Position numbers and translations under genes: made by a program
Source: Exophiala sp. HKRS030
Taxonomy: Eukaryota > Ascomycota > Eurotiomycetes > Chaetothyriales > Herpotrichiellaceae
Direction: 5' to 3'
Assembly (NCBI GenBank): GCA_023897205.1
Contig: JAHWDD010000004.1
Location: 3,162,001-3,226,000 of the forward strand
DNA: 64,000 bases
Part shown: positions 32,103 through 45,262 of the stretch, piece after piece
Layout of the letters: each line of letters begins with the position of its first letter
Position numbering within the stretch: position 1 is the stretch's first letter
Notes under the pieces: generated by a model
Told to the model about the DNA's origin: nothing
What the model saw: the letters and a program-made list of their open reading frames with translations, nothing else
Database searches by the model: none

Positions 32103-35100
32103 ATGGATTTAATTGACGATCGCGCCATCCTTGACGACGAGGAAGATGATGAGTCGTTTGATGAGGACACTGGTGAAGTGAGGCAAAAGTCGAATGGAAC
32201 AAACGGTCGATTCGACGATTCGTCCGATGAGGAAGAAGACGACGATGACGAAGAGGCTGCAGCTGAGGTAGGGCACAATCATCGTGTCCATGTATTTGTG
32301 TTGACATTCTTCATTAGGTTGCAAAGGGGTTCATTGTGGATGAGGACGAAGAGGAAGAGGAGGCTCGACGGGAGCGGAGACGCGAACGCAAGAAACGTCG
32401 TCGAGAAGAACGCGAAGATGAAGGCCTCGACGAGGAAGACTTGGAGTTGATCGGCTTGAAACCTGCTGAAGAAGTACCCGAGCCTAAGTTCAAGCGATTG
32501 AAACGAGGTCCTCGTGAGGACCGAGATGGACAACAACCCTCCGGGGTCAATGACATATTCGGACACTCAGATGAGGAAGATGAGCCCGCCGAGTACAATC
32601 GTCGGAGTCGCCCAGACCGTCGTGGACTGCAGGATGAATTTGATGATTTCATTGAAGAAGACGTCTTCTCGGACGATGAGCAACAGCGTCAGCGTGAGGA
32701 CGAGGAAGTCGCACGACCCAATCGGAGGGGCCTTCCAGATCTCGGAATCGCGGATGTCGCTGGCCTCGATGAGGCTGCGCTGGAAGACTTCCGTGCCGCC
32801 TTCGGCGACGGAACCGACTATGACTTTGCGCTTGAAAAGGAGGACGAAGCCGACGAAGAGGAGGCATCCAAAGATAAGCATCTCGACCTCAAGGATGTCT
32901 TCGAGCCTTCACAACTCGCCGAAAAGTTGTTGACAGACGAAGACAACGCGATCAGATACGCGGACGAACCAGAGAGACATCAGCTTGCGAGGAAGCCGTA
33001 TCGTCATGTCGAACTGACAGAGGACGAATTCAAAGAGGAAGCTGCCTGGATATCCAGATTAATGCTTCCAACCAAGAACTTCTCGTCAGATCTTCACGAA
33101 CCCTTTCGACGTGCAATTGCACATGTCTTGGAGTTTCTAGTGCGAGATGACTACGAGGTCCCCTTCATATTTCAAAATCGCAAAGACTACCTGCTCCACG
33201 TCGTCCAGAAGGTTGTAGGTCGAGATGAAGACGGCAATCCACGAACCGTTGCCGATGCTACCAGACTCCTTGTTCAGCGTGACTTATGGCAGATTTTTGA
33301 GCATGATCTCAAATACCGTGCTTTAATTGAGAAGCGACAAGCTTTACAGAAGACATACCAGGATTTGAAATCGGCCAATGTTTCCGACGACAAAACATTT
33401 CAGCAAATGCTCCCACTGGCCGCCACGATGGAGGAACTCCAAGACCTTCAGGACTACCTCTACTTTGAATACGCTTCTCAGCTCAAAGACTTGGCTTTGA
33501 CTTCAAATGGAGAGTCCAATGGAGTTAATATGTCTCAGAAGAAAGCCTCCACGAAGACCATCTACGAGGAAATTCGCACCTCCAAAGCCTTTGGTCTCGT
33601 CCGTGCATTTGGCATAACTGCTGACGCATTCGCCCAAAACGTTTCCAGGGAAGGTGTTCGGACCTATACAGAAGACCCTGCTGACGGCCCAGAACATCTG
33701 GCAGATACGCTCACCGACGAAGAATTTCCCACTTCTTCTCGAGTACTGAAAGCTGCAAAGTCCATGTTCATTGAAGAGTTCGTCATGAGCCCACGATTTC
33801 GAGGATTTCTTAGGAAAAGTGTCTATGCCGAAGGAGTTATTGACTGCCACCGAACTGACAAAGGTCTTCGAAAGATCGACGAACAGCATCCATACTACGA
33901 ATTCAAGTACCTCAGAAACCAGGAGTTTGCGGCATTCTGGTCTCGGCCTGATTTGTTTCTGAAGATGTTGAAAGCAGAAGAAGAAGGCCTGGTGAGTGTG
34001 GACGTTCGTTTCAAAAATGCCGAGGCATTTAAAAAGCAATTGTTCAAACATATCGAGACCGACAACTACTCTACAGCTGCGGACGCCTGGAATGCTGAGC
34101 GTCGCGAAGTTGTGTCCATTGCAGTAGATAAGGTGATGAAGCTTATGGGTCGCCTTGTCAAAGAGAATCTCAAGGAACAGTGCGAGAATGTTATCGGAAC
34201 AGAGTGCCGTGAGGAATTCACTACACGCCTGGACCAATCCCCATACCAGCCGCGTGGCATGAAAAAGGGTACCACACCTCGAGTACTCACACTCTCTGCT
34301 GGAGGTGGTGTACCTGGGCGTGACCCAATTTTCTGGGCATACGTATCAGACGACGGCAGGGTTCTTGAGCATGGACGCTTCAAAGAGCTTGGCCCCGGCG
34401 ACCGAGAACGCAGCATCCCTGATGGTAAAGATGTGGAAGCACTCATCGATGTGATCCGCCGCAGAGAGCCTGAGGTCATTGGAGTTTCAGGCTGGACCCC
34501 CGACACCCGAAAACTCTACGAAAACATTACAAGTTTGGTCAAGAATCATGATCTGCGGGGTCCAACATTTGCGGACGATGATGATCGAGACCGGACCGAG
34601 CTATTGGAGGTTATCCTAGTCAATGATGAGGTTGCGCGAATGTATCAGGCGAGTGATCGAGGCAAGTCAGACCATCCAGGACTTCCCCCTCTGGCATTGT
34701 ACTGTGTGGCTCTTGCCAAGTACATGCAAGACCCGCTCAAAGAATATGCTGCACTCGGTCAAGACCTTGTCTCGCTTAGTTTCCACCCTGCTCAGAACCT
34801 TTTGCCCCAGGAGAAGCTTTTGAGCAAGCTAGATATGGCTCTGGTCGATATCGTTAACATGGTCGGAGTGGACATCAACGAAGCTGCCAGTGACTCATCG
34901 GTGGCCAATCTGCTGCCTTACGTTGCTGGCCTTGGGCCGAGGAAAGCTTCACATGTGCTTAAGGTCATACACTTGAACGGCGGGTATGTCAGCACTCGTG
35001 AAGACCTTTTGGGAGTAAACGATAATCACCCTGCCATGGGGTTCAAGGTCTGGAGCAATGCCGCATCAACGCTTCACATACACTTTGATACGCAGGAGCC

Positions 35101-36469
35101 CCAGGCTGAGTACTTGGATGCCACTCGTGTCCACCCCGAAGATTATGATATTGCTCGAAAGATGGCCGCCGACGCGCTTGAGCTTGATGAAGAAGATATT
35201 GAAGCGGAGCGGAGTGAGGGCGGGCCCGGCGCCATTGTTCGACGATTGATCCGGGAGGAGGCCCAAGAGCGTGTCAACGACCTTGTTCTCGAAGAGTACG
35301 CGGAGCAATTGGAGAAAAATCTCAATTCGAAGAAACGTACGACGCTTGAAAACATTCGAGCAGAACTAAACGAGCCATACGAGGAACTACGAAATCCATT
35401 CCGCAGCACCTTGGGCGAATCAGAGGTGTTCACAATGCTGACTGGCGAGACGAAAGAATCTCTGCAGAAAGGTATGAATGTGCCTATCTCGCTGAAGCGT
35501 ATCAGTGATCTCCACGTTGAGGGGAAATTGGACAGCGGCTTAGACGCTGTCGTCGAGGATGGTCAGTGGTCCGATAGCGGAGTCTCACCCAAACAATTGT
35601 ACACCATCCACCAGACCGTGCAGGCACATATAACATCGATTAATCGCAAAGATTTCGTGGTGACCGTCAGTCTGAGAGAAGATCAACTAAAGAGACCATT
35701 CAAGAGGTACACTCAGAGCGACAGGGGCTACAACGAGTGGGACGACCGGGAAGAAGCAGCAGACAGGAAACTACTTGAAGAGAAGGCAGACTCAGGGAGC
35801 CGTGTGACTCGTGTGATCAAGCATCCTTTGTTTAGACCATTCAACGCTAAACAAGCAGAAGAGTACTTGGGCAGTCAGAATCGTGGCGATGTTGTCATCC
35901 GCCCCTCTTCCAAAGGAAACGATCACCTAGCTGTGACATGGAAAGTGGCTGATGGTATCTTCCAGCACATTGATGTCTTGGAACTTGACAAAGAGAATGA
36001 ATTCTCACTGGGAAGGACCCTGAGAATCGGAGGTCGGTACAATTACTCAGACTTGGACGAACTGATCGTGTCGCACGTCAAAGCCATGGCTCGGAAAGTG
36101 GACGAGATGTGTGGCAATGAGAAGTTCCAGAACAAGTCCAAGGCTCAACTCGGTATGTATTTTCGTGTCCGCGCAATTACAAAGATGATGGCTGACTGTC
36201 CAACAGAGGAATGGCTTACTACCTATACCAATGCCAACCCCAAACGATCCATGTACCAGTTTTGCATAAACAGAGAACGGCCAGGACAGTTTCACCTGGT
36301 GTTCAAGGCAGGACAGAAGGCGAAGCTTATGGATTGGAGTGTCCGAGTCATTCCGCAAGGCTTTGAACTCATGAAGACACCATACCCTACGATGAGAGAT
36401 TTGTGCAACGGCTTCAAGTTGATCTTCCAGAACATGCAGAATTCGGCCAGTCTAATGCCGAGGAGATGA
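32103..36469 (+). CDS. SPT6: transcription elongation factor and histone chaperone Spt6
   Basis: Three exons with introns 32268-32317 and 36153-36206 give 1420 residues, the usual size. Spt6 travels with RNA polymerase II and reassembles nucleosomes. The first 200 residues are extremely acidic ([12 protein letters not shown] and similar), as needed for histone binding. An HTH and death-like core follows. A YqgF/RNase-H-like fold starts near residue 710 ([15 protein letters not shown]), the helix-hairpin-helix block covers about 900-960 ([18 protein letters not shown]), and the S1 domain about 1137-1185. The tandem SH2 module runs from about 1222 to the end ([25 protein letters not shown]) and binds the phosphorylated Pol II linker. 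Intron 2 lies inside the tSH2 and restores [13 protein letters not shown] when removed; it is 54 bases, in frame and stop-free. Confidence 0.97.
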
Positions 36470-36935
36470 GACTTTGCTTCAGGAGCAGAGAATGGTCACT
36501 GCGACAGATGTATGATACCAAATTTTGAGGCTTGGACGGCGGAGAACAAAAGAAATGCTATATTTACTTTTGCCACGTTTCTGGGGCCCTTCTTGATCCA
36601 TATATCGTAACGATATACTCCGTACAGTAGACTATGCTTCCCAGGCGACGACACGAAGCTGGTGGTCGCCACTCGAATGCTTTGTTCCATACTCGTAGGA
36701 AGCGGATTAATTCTCTTCCGAATCCCGACGCAATCCAGGCCGCGAGGCTTAAATCCGACATGTCCAAGACTCAACGGAGTTGAAGCGGACTTCACGGACG
36801 AACAGATACGGCCTTTATGAGAAAACATGGACCGGTGACCAGTCGTACAAAAATGCCTGTATTCGATGAAGAAGACAGAATGCCATCTCGCATCGATCCC
36901 ATGATTGCTTGCTCATCACCACAAGTTTACCCGGT
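36470..36935. other. intergenic region between SPT6 and the Zn2Cys6 gene
   Basis: Likely SPT6 3' UTR and promoter of the regulator. Contains an exact TACTCCGTA nonamer at 36616-36624. No gene seen. Confidence 0.5.
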
Positions 36936-39868
36936 ATGACGCTGAATGAAAGTCGTGACGCTTCGTCAAATCGAGTTCGCCGCGCTCGGAAGCCTGTTTC
37001 TTGCCATCCATGCAGGCGCCGAAAGTGGGCTTTCACATTTGAATTCCGAGACGTTCGAGACTAAGAGACTTATACTAGGCTGAAATGTGACCGGAATCTC
37101 CCTGCTTGTGGGAATTGTGTGCGTCGAGGCGAGCTCGTCGCTTGCACCTATGCCAGCAGGAAGCCCAATTTTCAGAACACCGGTGGTCAGCGATCGAGTG
37201 CAAATGATCCTGATCAGCTCCAGAGGAAGATTGATAAGCTAGAACAGCTTATCGTCAAGCTCGTCGATAACGCTCGCGATGATAACACCGACTTTGGTGC
37301 AGCCCTTGCCCGGAGAGGTCAAATTAGCGGATCAACGCTTCGGCACATAGCCCCCCGCGTTGACACTGAAGGTGTCGACCTGGCGATACCTGCTGGACGA
37401 GAGAGTGTTGTCGAACCAGAGGCCTTGTCATTGAAAACTTTGAGGATCGATGCCCATCATCCAAAGTCGCTGTCAATCGATGAAGCTCATTGGGCCCGTC
37501 TGTTAAACGAGGTATGTACAAATGGCCAGCATACTGCCGGATCTTGCGTCTGACCATTCTGCAGATTGGCGAAGTCCGCGGTCACGTCCAAGTGCAGCAA
37601 AAGAAATATGACGAGCAGATGCAGAGAATATCAACACTCATGGGACGTACGCCTGAGGATCCTGGACCGGCCCTCCTTTTTGGTTCGTCGAGGACGGCAA
37701 GCAGATCTGAGATAGTCTCGCAATTGCCCTCGAGGTACTTCTGCGATCTCATGGTCGACCGCTATTTCTCCACCCTTGATCCGGCGCTCTGTATGTCCAT
37801 AGGTTGCAGTGGCCATCGGCAAAGGCTAAATAGTTTTAGACATTCTCCATCAGCCAACGTTCAGCGAGCAGGTAAGTTGGACCTGTGCCAATGGGTCCTC
37901 GTGGGCAGTCTGTTGACACACAACCAGTACGAAGCATACTGGGCAGACCCGAGTCAAACGTCCATCGTCTGGATCGCGCTCCTGTTCGGTGTACTCAGGG
38001 TGGCGATGAATGATTGGATCCGTGAAGGCGACGAGCCCATCGAGTACTCGGGAAAATGCCACGATATGGGGATCACCTTCCGGGCCCGTCTCACCGACTG
38101 CTTGCTTCTGGCAGACTATACGCGTCCTCATGAGCATCTGATAGAGGTCCTGATCCTTCATCTATATTGCGAATACATCGTTTGCCGCGATGCCAAGTCG
38201 ACGACGTGGGTACTGGTAGGTATGATAGTCCGGTTGGCTATGAGGATGGGCTACCATCAGGACACTCAACCGTCGTTGCCCATGACGCCTTTCCATGTAC
38301 GTCGGTGCAATCTTAAATTCTTAGTGCGGTGGTTCGATGGTTCAAGATCTGATCAGACTACAGACAGAAATGAGACGCCGTTCGTGGGCTTTTGTCCGAC
38401 AAGCCGACATCCTCTTCTCCTTCCAATCCGGCCTTCCCTCCATGGTCAAGACCAAAAACTTTGAGAAAACCCTTCCGATGAACATCTACGACGACCACAG
38501 ATTCCACAAAGGGTGTGCAACAGTCCCACCCCCAGTCGAGAGCACGGAACCTACCCCGGTGTCGTATCTCCTCTCAAAGACGCGCCTGGCGTTTGGTTTT
38601 GCACAGGCGCTCAAGGAGATGAACAAGGACGGGCATCATCCGTCGTACGACCGTGTCTTTGAAATCGACCAAACACTACGAAGCATCTACGACAAAGTAC
38701 CCGACTTCTACAAGGTCCGCAACGTTGCCGAACAGACCGCCGACCCCTTGCCATTGGTCTTTTCGCGCTACGTCCTCGCAAACATACACTACAAGTCTCT
38801 CTGCGTACTGCACAGCAGGTACCTCGACGCGGCCAGATCAAACAACAAGTACGCCTACTCGAGACGGGTGTGCTTGGAATCCGCCGTGACGATGCTCAGG
38901 TTCCACGCCATACACAACGAGGAGATTTTGGTCGGGGGCAGGATGAGGTCACTGACAGACTACCAGACCTCGTTGACGATACACGACTTCCTCCTCGCCG
39001 CCACCGTCATCAGTGCGGAATTGTGCATGACCCTACGCCGCGGCGAGGGGGACCACTTGGACGGGCCGACCACGGCGGAAATGTTGAACGCGCTCGACAC
39101 CAGCGCAAACATCTTCAGCCAGACTCGCGACAAGAGCATAGAAGCCTACAAGGCCGGTGATGTTTTGGGGATGATTTTGAAAAAGTTTCAGTATCCTCTG
39201 CATTTGCAAGTTTCACCCGAGGGTACGATTCCTGATAGAACAACAACAGCAGCAGCAGCAGCAGTAGCAACGACGTCGAAAGAGAGAAACACTACAGTGG
39301 TGGTGGACATCAACGAGGCCCTGGAGGGTGACTCTGACGGAGACGAGGAACAAGCTGATGAAGATGGCTCTTCCGGAAAGAGAAGAAGAACAAGTTTCCT
39401 CCCTCGACGTCTCGATGGTCGCTGGCGAATCGACAGGGCCCTGTGTGGTGCGAAACCTACGTTTGACGAGTGGCCGTCATTGATGGGTGGTGAAGATGAT
39501 ACAATACACCAAGGGGTAAGTTGAGATTCTGGAGATTCTCCTTGGATTTGAACCTCTTGGTCGGGTTTGCCTCTGGGCCTTTCTACAAAACATGCCCGTG
39601 CATCGTTTACTCTTTACGGGCCAAAATTGCTGACAACGGAAATTTCGTGTTCGTTCTCCAGGCATCCTCTTCAACATGGCAGAAAAATGCCCCCGCGATT
39701 ACTACGAGTGGTCCGTCTGCCTCTGCTCTTCCTCCTTCTTCTGCTTCCCCCACCGATACAAAGACGGACAACAACAACGGTTTGCCGGACTTTTACCCTT
39801 GGATGCTCGACCTCGGCGACCCCGTCTCGACATTGTGGAGTCTGAATGCCAACAATGGGAACTTTTAG
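36936..39868 (+). CDS. Zn(II)2Cys6 transcription factor with fungal_trans domain
   Basis: Seven exons (introns 37025-37078, 37512-37564, 37791-37839, 37872-37927, 38297-38363, 39516-39661) encode 835 residues. The binuclear zinc cluster is split by intron 1: Cys 23, 26, 33, 40, 43 and 52 (SCHPCRRRK-LKCDRNLPACGNC) fit C-x2-C-x6-C-x6-C-x2-C-x8-C. A short coiled linker (DQLQRKIDKLEQLIVKLVD) likely mediates dimerisation. The central fungal_trans region includes LYILHQPTFSEQ, created by the 32-base exon 4, and EMRRRSWAFVRQADILFSFQ. A polyalanine stretch from CAG repeats and an acidic patch precede the tail. The last intron (146 bases) is the longest that I place in this window. Targets are unknown; no obvious gene cluster adjoins it. 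Confidence 0.9.
39247..39264. repeat. (CAG)6 coding trinucleotide repeat
   Basis: Six CAG units read in the GCA frame, encoding a short polyalanine run in the Zn2Cys6 protein. Such tracts vary in length between strains. Confidence 0.85.
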
Positions 39869-40567
39869 GAACGAATAGAGATGGGGATGTGTGTCTGTGG
39901 TGTGTACACGAATCGGGAGTATGTGGTTTATGGTATTCTTTGTTATGAACGAGTACAGTATGAAGTACCATGGGAAGGATAAGAAATCGTATACGTTCGT
40001 GGTATTATTAAACATGCAACCGTGGGCTAATAAGTGCCACCCTTCCATTTCTAGCAACTAAAATAAAGTCCTGATACTCCTGTACTCCTTTAACCAATGT
40101 TGTATTGTAATACTATCTTTGAGTTGAGAAGTAAACCCCCCTCCTTAGTTTGGTTGCATTACCTTTCCTTCCCTTCCATTTCCCTTCCCTTCCTTTCACT
40201 TTCTCTCGAGGCCAATCTCCGTTGCGACATTGAATGACTTTCAACATCCAAAAGCAAAGAAAAGTGACCGCAGCAGCCTTTCCCAAACACCCTGCCCCTC
40301 CATAAAAACCAGTTGACGTACAAAAGAAAACCCCCATTAAGAAAAAAGGTCCAATTCCCTTCCCGTGACTCCGCGTCACGGCGTATACTACGTGAATGAT
40401 GTTTGTTGTTGGTTGTTTTGTTTCCTGATTTGAAATGTTGCAAATAAGTCGTTAATGCCATAACCATAAAATAAATTCTCGGTTGCCCGGGTTCGCCATT
40501 GTATTCCATAACGATCGTCAACCCCTAGTTGCCACACAAATGTATCTTGTTCTCAGTATGTACTGCT
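39869..40567. other. convergent 3' region with polypyrimidine tract
   Basis: Between the ends of the Zn2Cys6 gene and the next minus-strand gene. A CCTTT/CCCTT-rich tract runs from about 40160 to 40204. No gene seen. Confidence 0.55.
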
Positions 40568-41260
40568 TCACGGCATCATGGCCTCGGCCTCTTCGTCCGT
40601 GATGAATATTTCAGCCACGGGGCAATGTTCCTCGTCGCCGAAATCGCCGTCGTACTGCTTCTTGCGCCCTCGGTCTCCGTAGCGTCCCAACATGTAACTG
40701 GGCAGGAACAACTCATCGTTCCACGTGAAGCCTTGACTGTGTTTGGTGTAGGTTATCAACCTCGGAGGTTCGTCAGGGTCGTCGTGCAGGGCGTTGAGGT
40801 TGATGGACTTGTAGAGACCCGATGCGAGCATCGAAGGGCCGAGTGGTGACGACGAGGAAGGACCCACGACCGATGACGGTGACATGGTGGATCCTCCTCC
40901 TGCTGCCTTTTGCTTGTCCTTGCGTTGTGACGTGTCGATGATGTTGTCGTCGTCGTCGTCGGTGGGCGTGGAGACGACGAGCAATTGATTTTGTCCACCG
41001 CCCGGCGCGGCAATCGTCCGAAACCGTTGGCCGCCTGCGGTGGAGGAGTTGTAGGAGGACCACGCGGACTCTTGGTCCGAGCCCAGCGAAGACGGTCCAG
41101 CGTCCGAGGACGACTCGACTCGTTCGGCGTTCTTGATATAGCGTTCACTCCAACGTCGACGTCCCGAAAGTCTGTACGAGTCTGGGTGAGTGGTGAGTGG
41201 GATCCTGATGGCCCTCGACCCCGGTGCTGGAGGTCGAGGAGGTGCAGACGGGTCGGCCAT
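40568..41260 (-). CDS. conserved hypothetical protein
   Basis: Single exon, 230 residues, starting at the first ATG (MADPSAPPRPPAPG). Mostly disordered: Pro-rich start, a basic segment RLSGRRRWSERYIKNAERVE, Ser-rich middle, an Asp run (DDDDDNIID), and an ordered-looking C-terminus (ELFLPSYMLGRYGDRGRKK to DEEAEAMMP). No known domain recognised. Continuous frame and good codon use support a real gene. A TCACGTG element is 361 bases upstream. Function unknown. Confidence 0.65.
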   Translation of the reverse strand: MADPSAPPRPPAPGSRAIRIPLTTHPDSYRLSGRRRWSERYIKNAERVESSSDAGPSSLGSDQESAWSSYNSSTAGGQRFRTIAAPGGGQNQLLVVSTPTDDDDDNIIDTSQRKDKQKAAGGGSTMSPSSVVGPSSSSPLGPSMLASGLYKSINLNALHDDPDEPPRLITYTKHSQGFTWNDELFLPSYMLGRYGDRGRKKQYDGDFGDEEHCPVAEIFITDEEAEAMMP

Positions 41261-41734
41261 GGTGAACGCCCGAGACAACAGTGAAGAGGATGAATTGAGT
41301 TCTTGATAACGCCTTGTCCCCTGAGCCAGCTCTGTGCAGAAGACCCGAAAGGAAAATGAACTACGCCTCTCTGTGAGAAGAGTTTACATGTGCAAGAGTC
41401 CTTGTATGTCGGGAAGATCAGAAGACTAATAATTGAAAGGCGGATGGATACGAGTACCACTTGAGTCATCGGCCTGGGTCTAACATCACAATGCCAGCGC
41501 AGGGGCGCAGCCAGATTCCCCGCATTCTTCCGGCGATAACGATAAGACATCCAGCGCACTAAAGGAAACAAAGACGCTTTTATCCGATTGGCCAGTCAAT
41601 ACGAATTACGAAGCACAGAGTCACGTGTTGTTACTCCTTTGTTGTTCTATTTCATTGTCTGCTTGCACAAGTTCTCATAGCGGGACAGCAACTCCCATCG
41701 CCCTCCCGGAAGCACCCTCTCATTTCCCTTTTTT
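41261..41734. other. intergenic region between CWH43 and the hypothetical gene
   Basis: Contains the CWH43 3' UTR and the promoter of the hypothetical gene, with an ATTGG (inverted CCAAT) at about 41587 and TCACGTG at 41621. No gene seen. Confidence 0.5.
41621..41627. promoter_or_regulatory. TCACGTG E-box
   Basis: bHLH-type core about 30 bases from an inverted CCAAT box, upstream of the hypothetical gene starting at 41260. Confidence 0.3.
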
Positions 41735-44700
41735 TTATGCATAATACCACGGCTCATCAAAAACATGGTAACGATGACCGCGCACCCCTTCTCCACGGAA
41801 CAGTGCAGGGAATCTTCGTCCAGGTGGAACTTGGTCTTCAGAAATCCTGTCATTGGAATACGAGGCCGGCTCTCCCACCACAAATTTGCCCACCTGTATT
41901 GAATGAGTCGCCGTAGCGTATAAAAAGGGGACTGGACTTACCTGGATCTCCGTGTCTGTGATAGTACCCCGGCTGACACGAGCATATCCAACTCTCTTTA
42001 TATCCTTATACAAGATATATTCGCACCATCGATCCCAATCGCTCACATCAATGTCGTGCATACCGCTCTTCTCGCCCACATATGTGTTGTAGTTGCCCTC
42101 CGTCGGCTTGACCACAAGGTAGCTGAGCAGGATTGCCGGTCGAGGGCTCGCCTTCATAGCCTTCGCAAGATACTCTGACTGCAGGCGACGATCTTCAGGG
42201 TCTTCTTCCTGTCCGGAGTGGAAGACGAAGACATCGACCATGGTGCCGTACACATCCAACGTAGCCTCAATTGCGGGTGCAAGCTCGCCTACTGGAGATG
42301 GTAGGAGATGGTGTGTAGAATTGACAATTGGAAACTTCGAGAGTAGTGCTGATCCCCATGTGTGCTTGTTAGGTCCCGGACCATAATCAACGTACATACC
42401 AAGATCCTCCGCCAGGTATTGAGTGGTATCTCGATTGCCCATGATGATGCGTTGCAGGTCCGACTCTAGCAAACCAACCACATCAAGCTCCAACTCTTTA
42501 ATGGCATCACGCATCCTCCGCTCAGATGACCACATATCATTGTCAAGTGAAAAGTGAATGGTCCAGATACCAGCAGTGATCAACTTCTCGTCTTTATGAT
42601 AAGGAACGTAGTCATTGGTAGGGAAACGCAGGTAAGCAATTGAGCCAGTCAAAAGCTGCAGAGCGAGCAGAATGTGGAGGAAGTAAGCCGATTGCTTGCG
42701 TCCTCGAGGACTTGACGTAGACTTCTGTTTATGCGTTGAATTGGTGATCAGCGCCGAAAAGACGCCCGCGCCGATCATAAGCATAGTGGTGATCATCACC
42801 CAATCGGTGTGTTCCCTCACAAGTGGCCCACCGGGCACGAAGGCATAAGCAACCACCCACACATGGAAGAGGACCATGATATTGTAGCAAAAGAAGCCGA
42901 AGCCGAATGTGGAGGCAGGGTTATGTTGGACAGCTGACGATATAATGACTGGAGCAACTCCCATGATGTAGAAAGCCAAGAGAAGCCCGCCGTAGTATCC
43001 AGTCCAGTTGCTGTAGAGGGTGAGCAAGGCCGCCCCAACAGCGCCGAGTCCGAAGGCAGTCCACGACCCAAAGAAACCAGGAAGCGCAATACCCAAGAAC
43101 AAACCAGCGCTCATGCAGATCAAGGTGACAGCACCATGAGGCGCTGCCAGTGGTCCTCTTACAGGATAGCCTTCCCAGACCCATAGGATCATGGTGCTGG
43201 AATCTGAAAGCAAAGAGTGCGTGGCAAACATGAGTCCTCCAAATCCGAGTCCTGCCAGTAAACTCGACCCTTTCTTAGCATTATGTGGGACGTAGTCGCC
43301 TCCACCGGTTGTGGCTGGTCGCGTTGACCTCCAGATCGCAAAGAGGGCTACTACCAAGGCCGTCTTGTTCCAGCCCCCGATGCCTGCATGGAGGATAGGC
43401 CAAACTGGGTTGTTGGTGTGGTTGGCGAATTTGGAGATGCTGGACAGAATCAATCCGATACTCCAAGCAAGAATTCTTCTTTGAAGGCGTGCGGAATTGC
43501 GTCTCTCAGCATACCATTCCGCCGACCATCCAAGACAACCCATCCACACAGCGAAGCCAACGGTGAACAATCGATTCGCAGGGTCCTTCACAAGCCAAGC
43601 CAGAAGCCCTGCCATGGTCGACATGTGGATCCAGCGGTTGTATTTGATGCAGAGAGATCTAATGAACGGAATTCCGAGTGTTAACGGGGAGATGGTAGAC
43701 ATGACCATGACTTCGTAACCAGAGATTCCCATATGCCAGAGTGGAAAATACCACACAAGAACTCCCAGTGAGGTTAGGATGGACCAGAAAAAGTATCCGT
43801 GGAGAATTTCGGCTAGTGCGTCGAGTATAGCAGGCCAGTAGTAGGGACCTTCAAAGGTGGATGTCTGAATGAGCGAATTGTCGTGACTACAGAGTCATGA
43901 GCTGGGAAACCCTACAACGCATCTCAATCAACTTACTCTTTCTCCTTCACAGACTCTTTCAAAAGTTTCGCATCACTATCCAATGTCAGTCAGTCAACCA
44001 AGCAATGGTTCTATTTCGTCGTACTTTTGTATATCTCGGGAGCAGCTGCACGTACCCTCTGCTAAGACCCTTGACGTCTCTTACCACAAGCTCAAATGTC
44101 TGAAAATCGATCGCAGTCACTGCGTCAAAGGCGACGTCAAACAGAATAAGTGACCACTCAAAAAACGAATAGATGGTGTATGCTGCTTCATTGTCAGACA
44201 GGGATCTTAGATATCGTATGGAAATCGTGAAGCATACCACCAGCCCTTTTATGGACCTTGTGCTGAATAAACCAGTATACAAGTGGCACCAGCGTTCCAA
44301 AGAAAAGGCTGGCAAGGATTTTTCGATATCTGATCGCAGTAGGATTTGGAGGGCTCAATGCAAGGCAGCCTAGTGTCCATGGAAGTGTCGCAACTAGGTA
44401 GGATATCATGAAGATATCATGCCAATCGTGGTCATCCGTGGATGTCACATATGTCCAACCTCCACATGTCAACGTTCTGAACAAGCCGGTTGCTGCTATG
44501 ATCCCAGGCAAGCTTGTATTCGGCCTCCTGGTGAGCATGTACCACAGTCCAACCAAAGCAAAGCGTGGTCCGGAGGTGATGGCGATGAAGACCATAAAAA
44601 CAGACCGTTCGGGGTATCGGTCGCCGATGGTAGAAGAGACAGAGGGAAACCATTCGTCGGGGTAGCCATAGTGCTCGTTCTGCACGATTTTATGGTAGTG

Positions 44701-44793
44701 GAGCGAAACACCGACTATAAAGGCCCCGATGAAGGCGGCATATGCGACAACAGTGTGTGCCCAAGAGACGTATTTTCCATTGAACTGAGGCAT
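41735..44793 (-). CDS. CWH43: Cwh43-type GPI-anchor lipid remodelling protein
   Basis: Five exons (introns 44183-44237, 43976-44055, 43887-43936, 41894-41941) encode 941 residues. In yeast Cwh43 replaces the diacylglycerol of GPI anchors with ceramide in the ER. The N-terminal third is a Frag1/DRAM-like multi-helix membrane domain. A 39-base mini-exon encodes a charged loop (GDAKLLKESVKEKD), followed by a further block of about 10 membrane helices. The C-terminal third is an endonuclease/exonuclease/phosphatase-type domain: GIWTIHFSLDNDMWSSERR, then a catalytic-type Glu in VVGLLESDLQ and a His in DVFVFHSGQEEDPEDRR. The mini-exon is accepted because phases on both sides match and the frame is otherwise interrupted. 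It is head-to-head with UTP6. Confidence 0.92.
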
Positions 44794-45262
44794 CGTCAGC
44801 TTGCTCGACGCAACGCAGCGGGATGATGTCCACAAACCGAAAAAACCACATCGCCCTCCTTCTTGGACGCCATTGTGAAGCACTAGCAGGCGATATGAAG
44901 AAGCCGCATAAGCTGTAGAAACGGACAAAAAAAAGAAGATTAATGAGTGACAAAAGGGTACGGAGGACGAACAAAATAATCCAGAATGAAAGCTGCGCTC
45001 TGAAATGTAATCGAGGTGGCCCCTGATGCGCGTTCGGCTCTATGAATACGAAATACGCTCACCAAAGGCACGCGAAACTATATACGGGTACGGAGCACGG
45101 TGTGTGCAAAGCCGCTGTCAACCGAAAAGTTCTAGTGGATCTGGTGGACATCGACATCATTCTCCAACAGAAGAAATAAAAAAAGTTCCACCAACACTTC
45201 ACGATCAGCGCATCTTCAAGCGATAACATCTCCCACCTCGATAAACAAATTTCGCGGAAAGC
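44794..45262. promoter_or_regulatory. divergent promoter between CWH43 and UTP6
   Basis: A 469-base head-to-head region serving both genes. A near-copy of the TACGGAGTA nonamer occurs at about 45090. No specific regulator site recognised. Confidence 0.45.
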
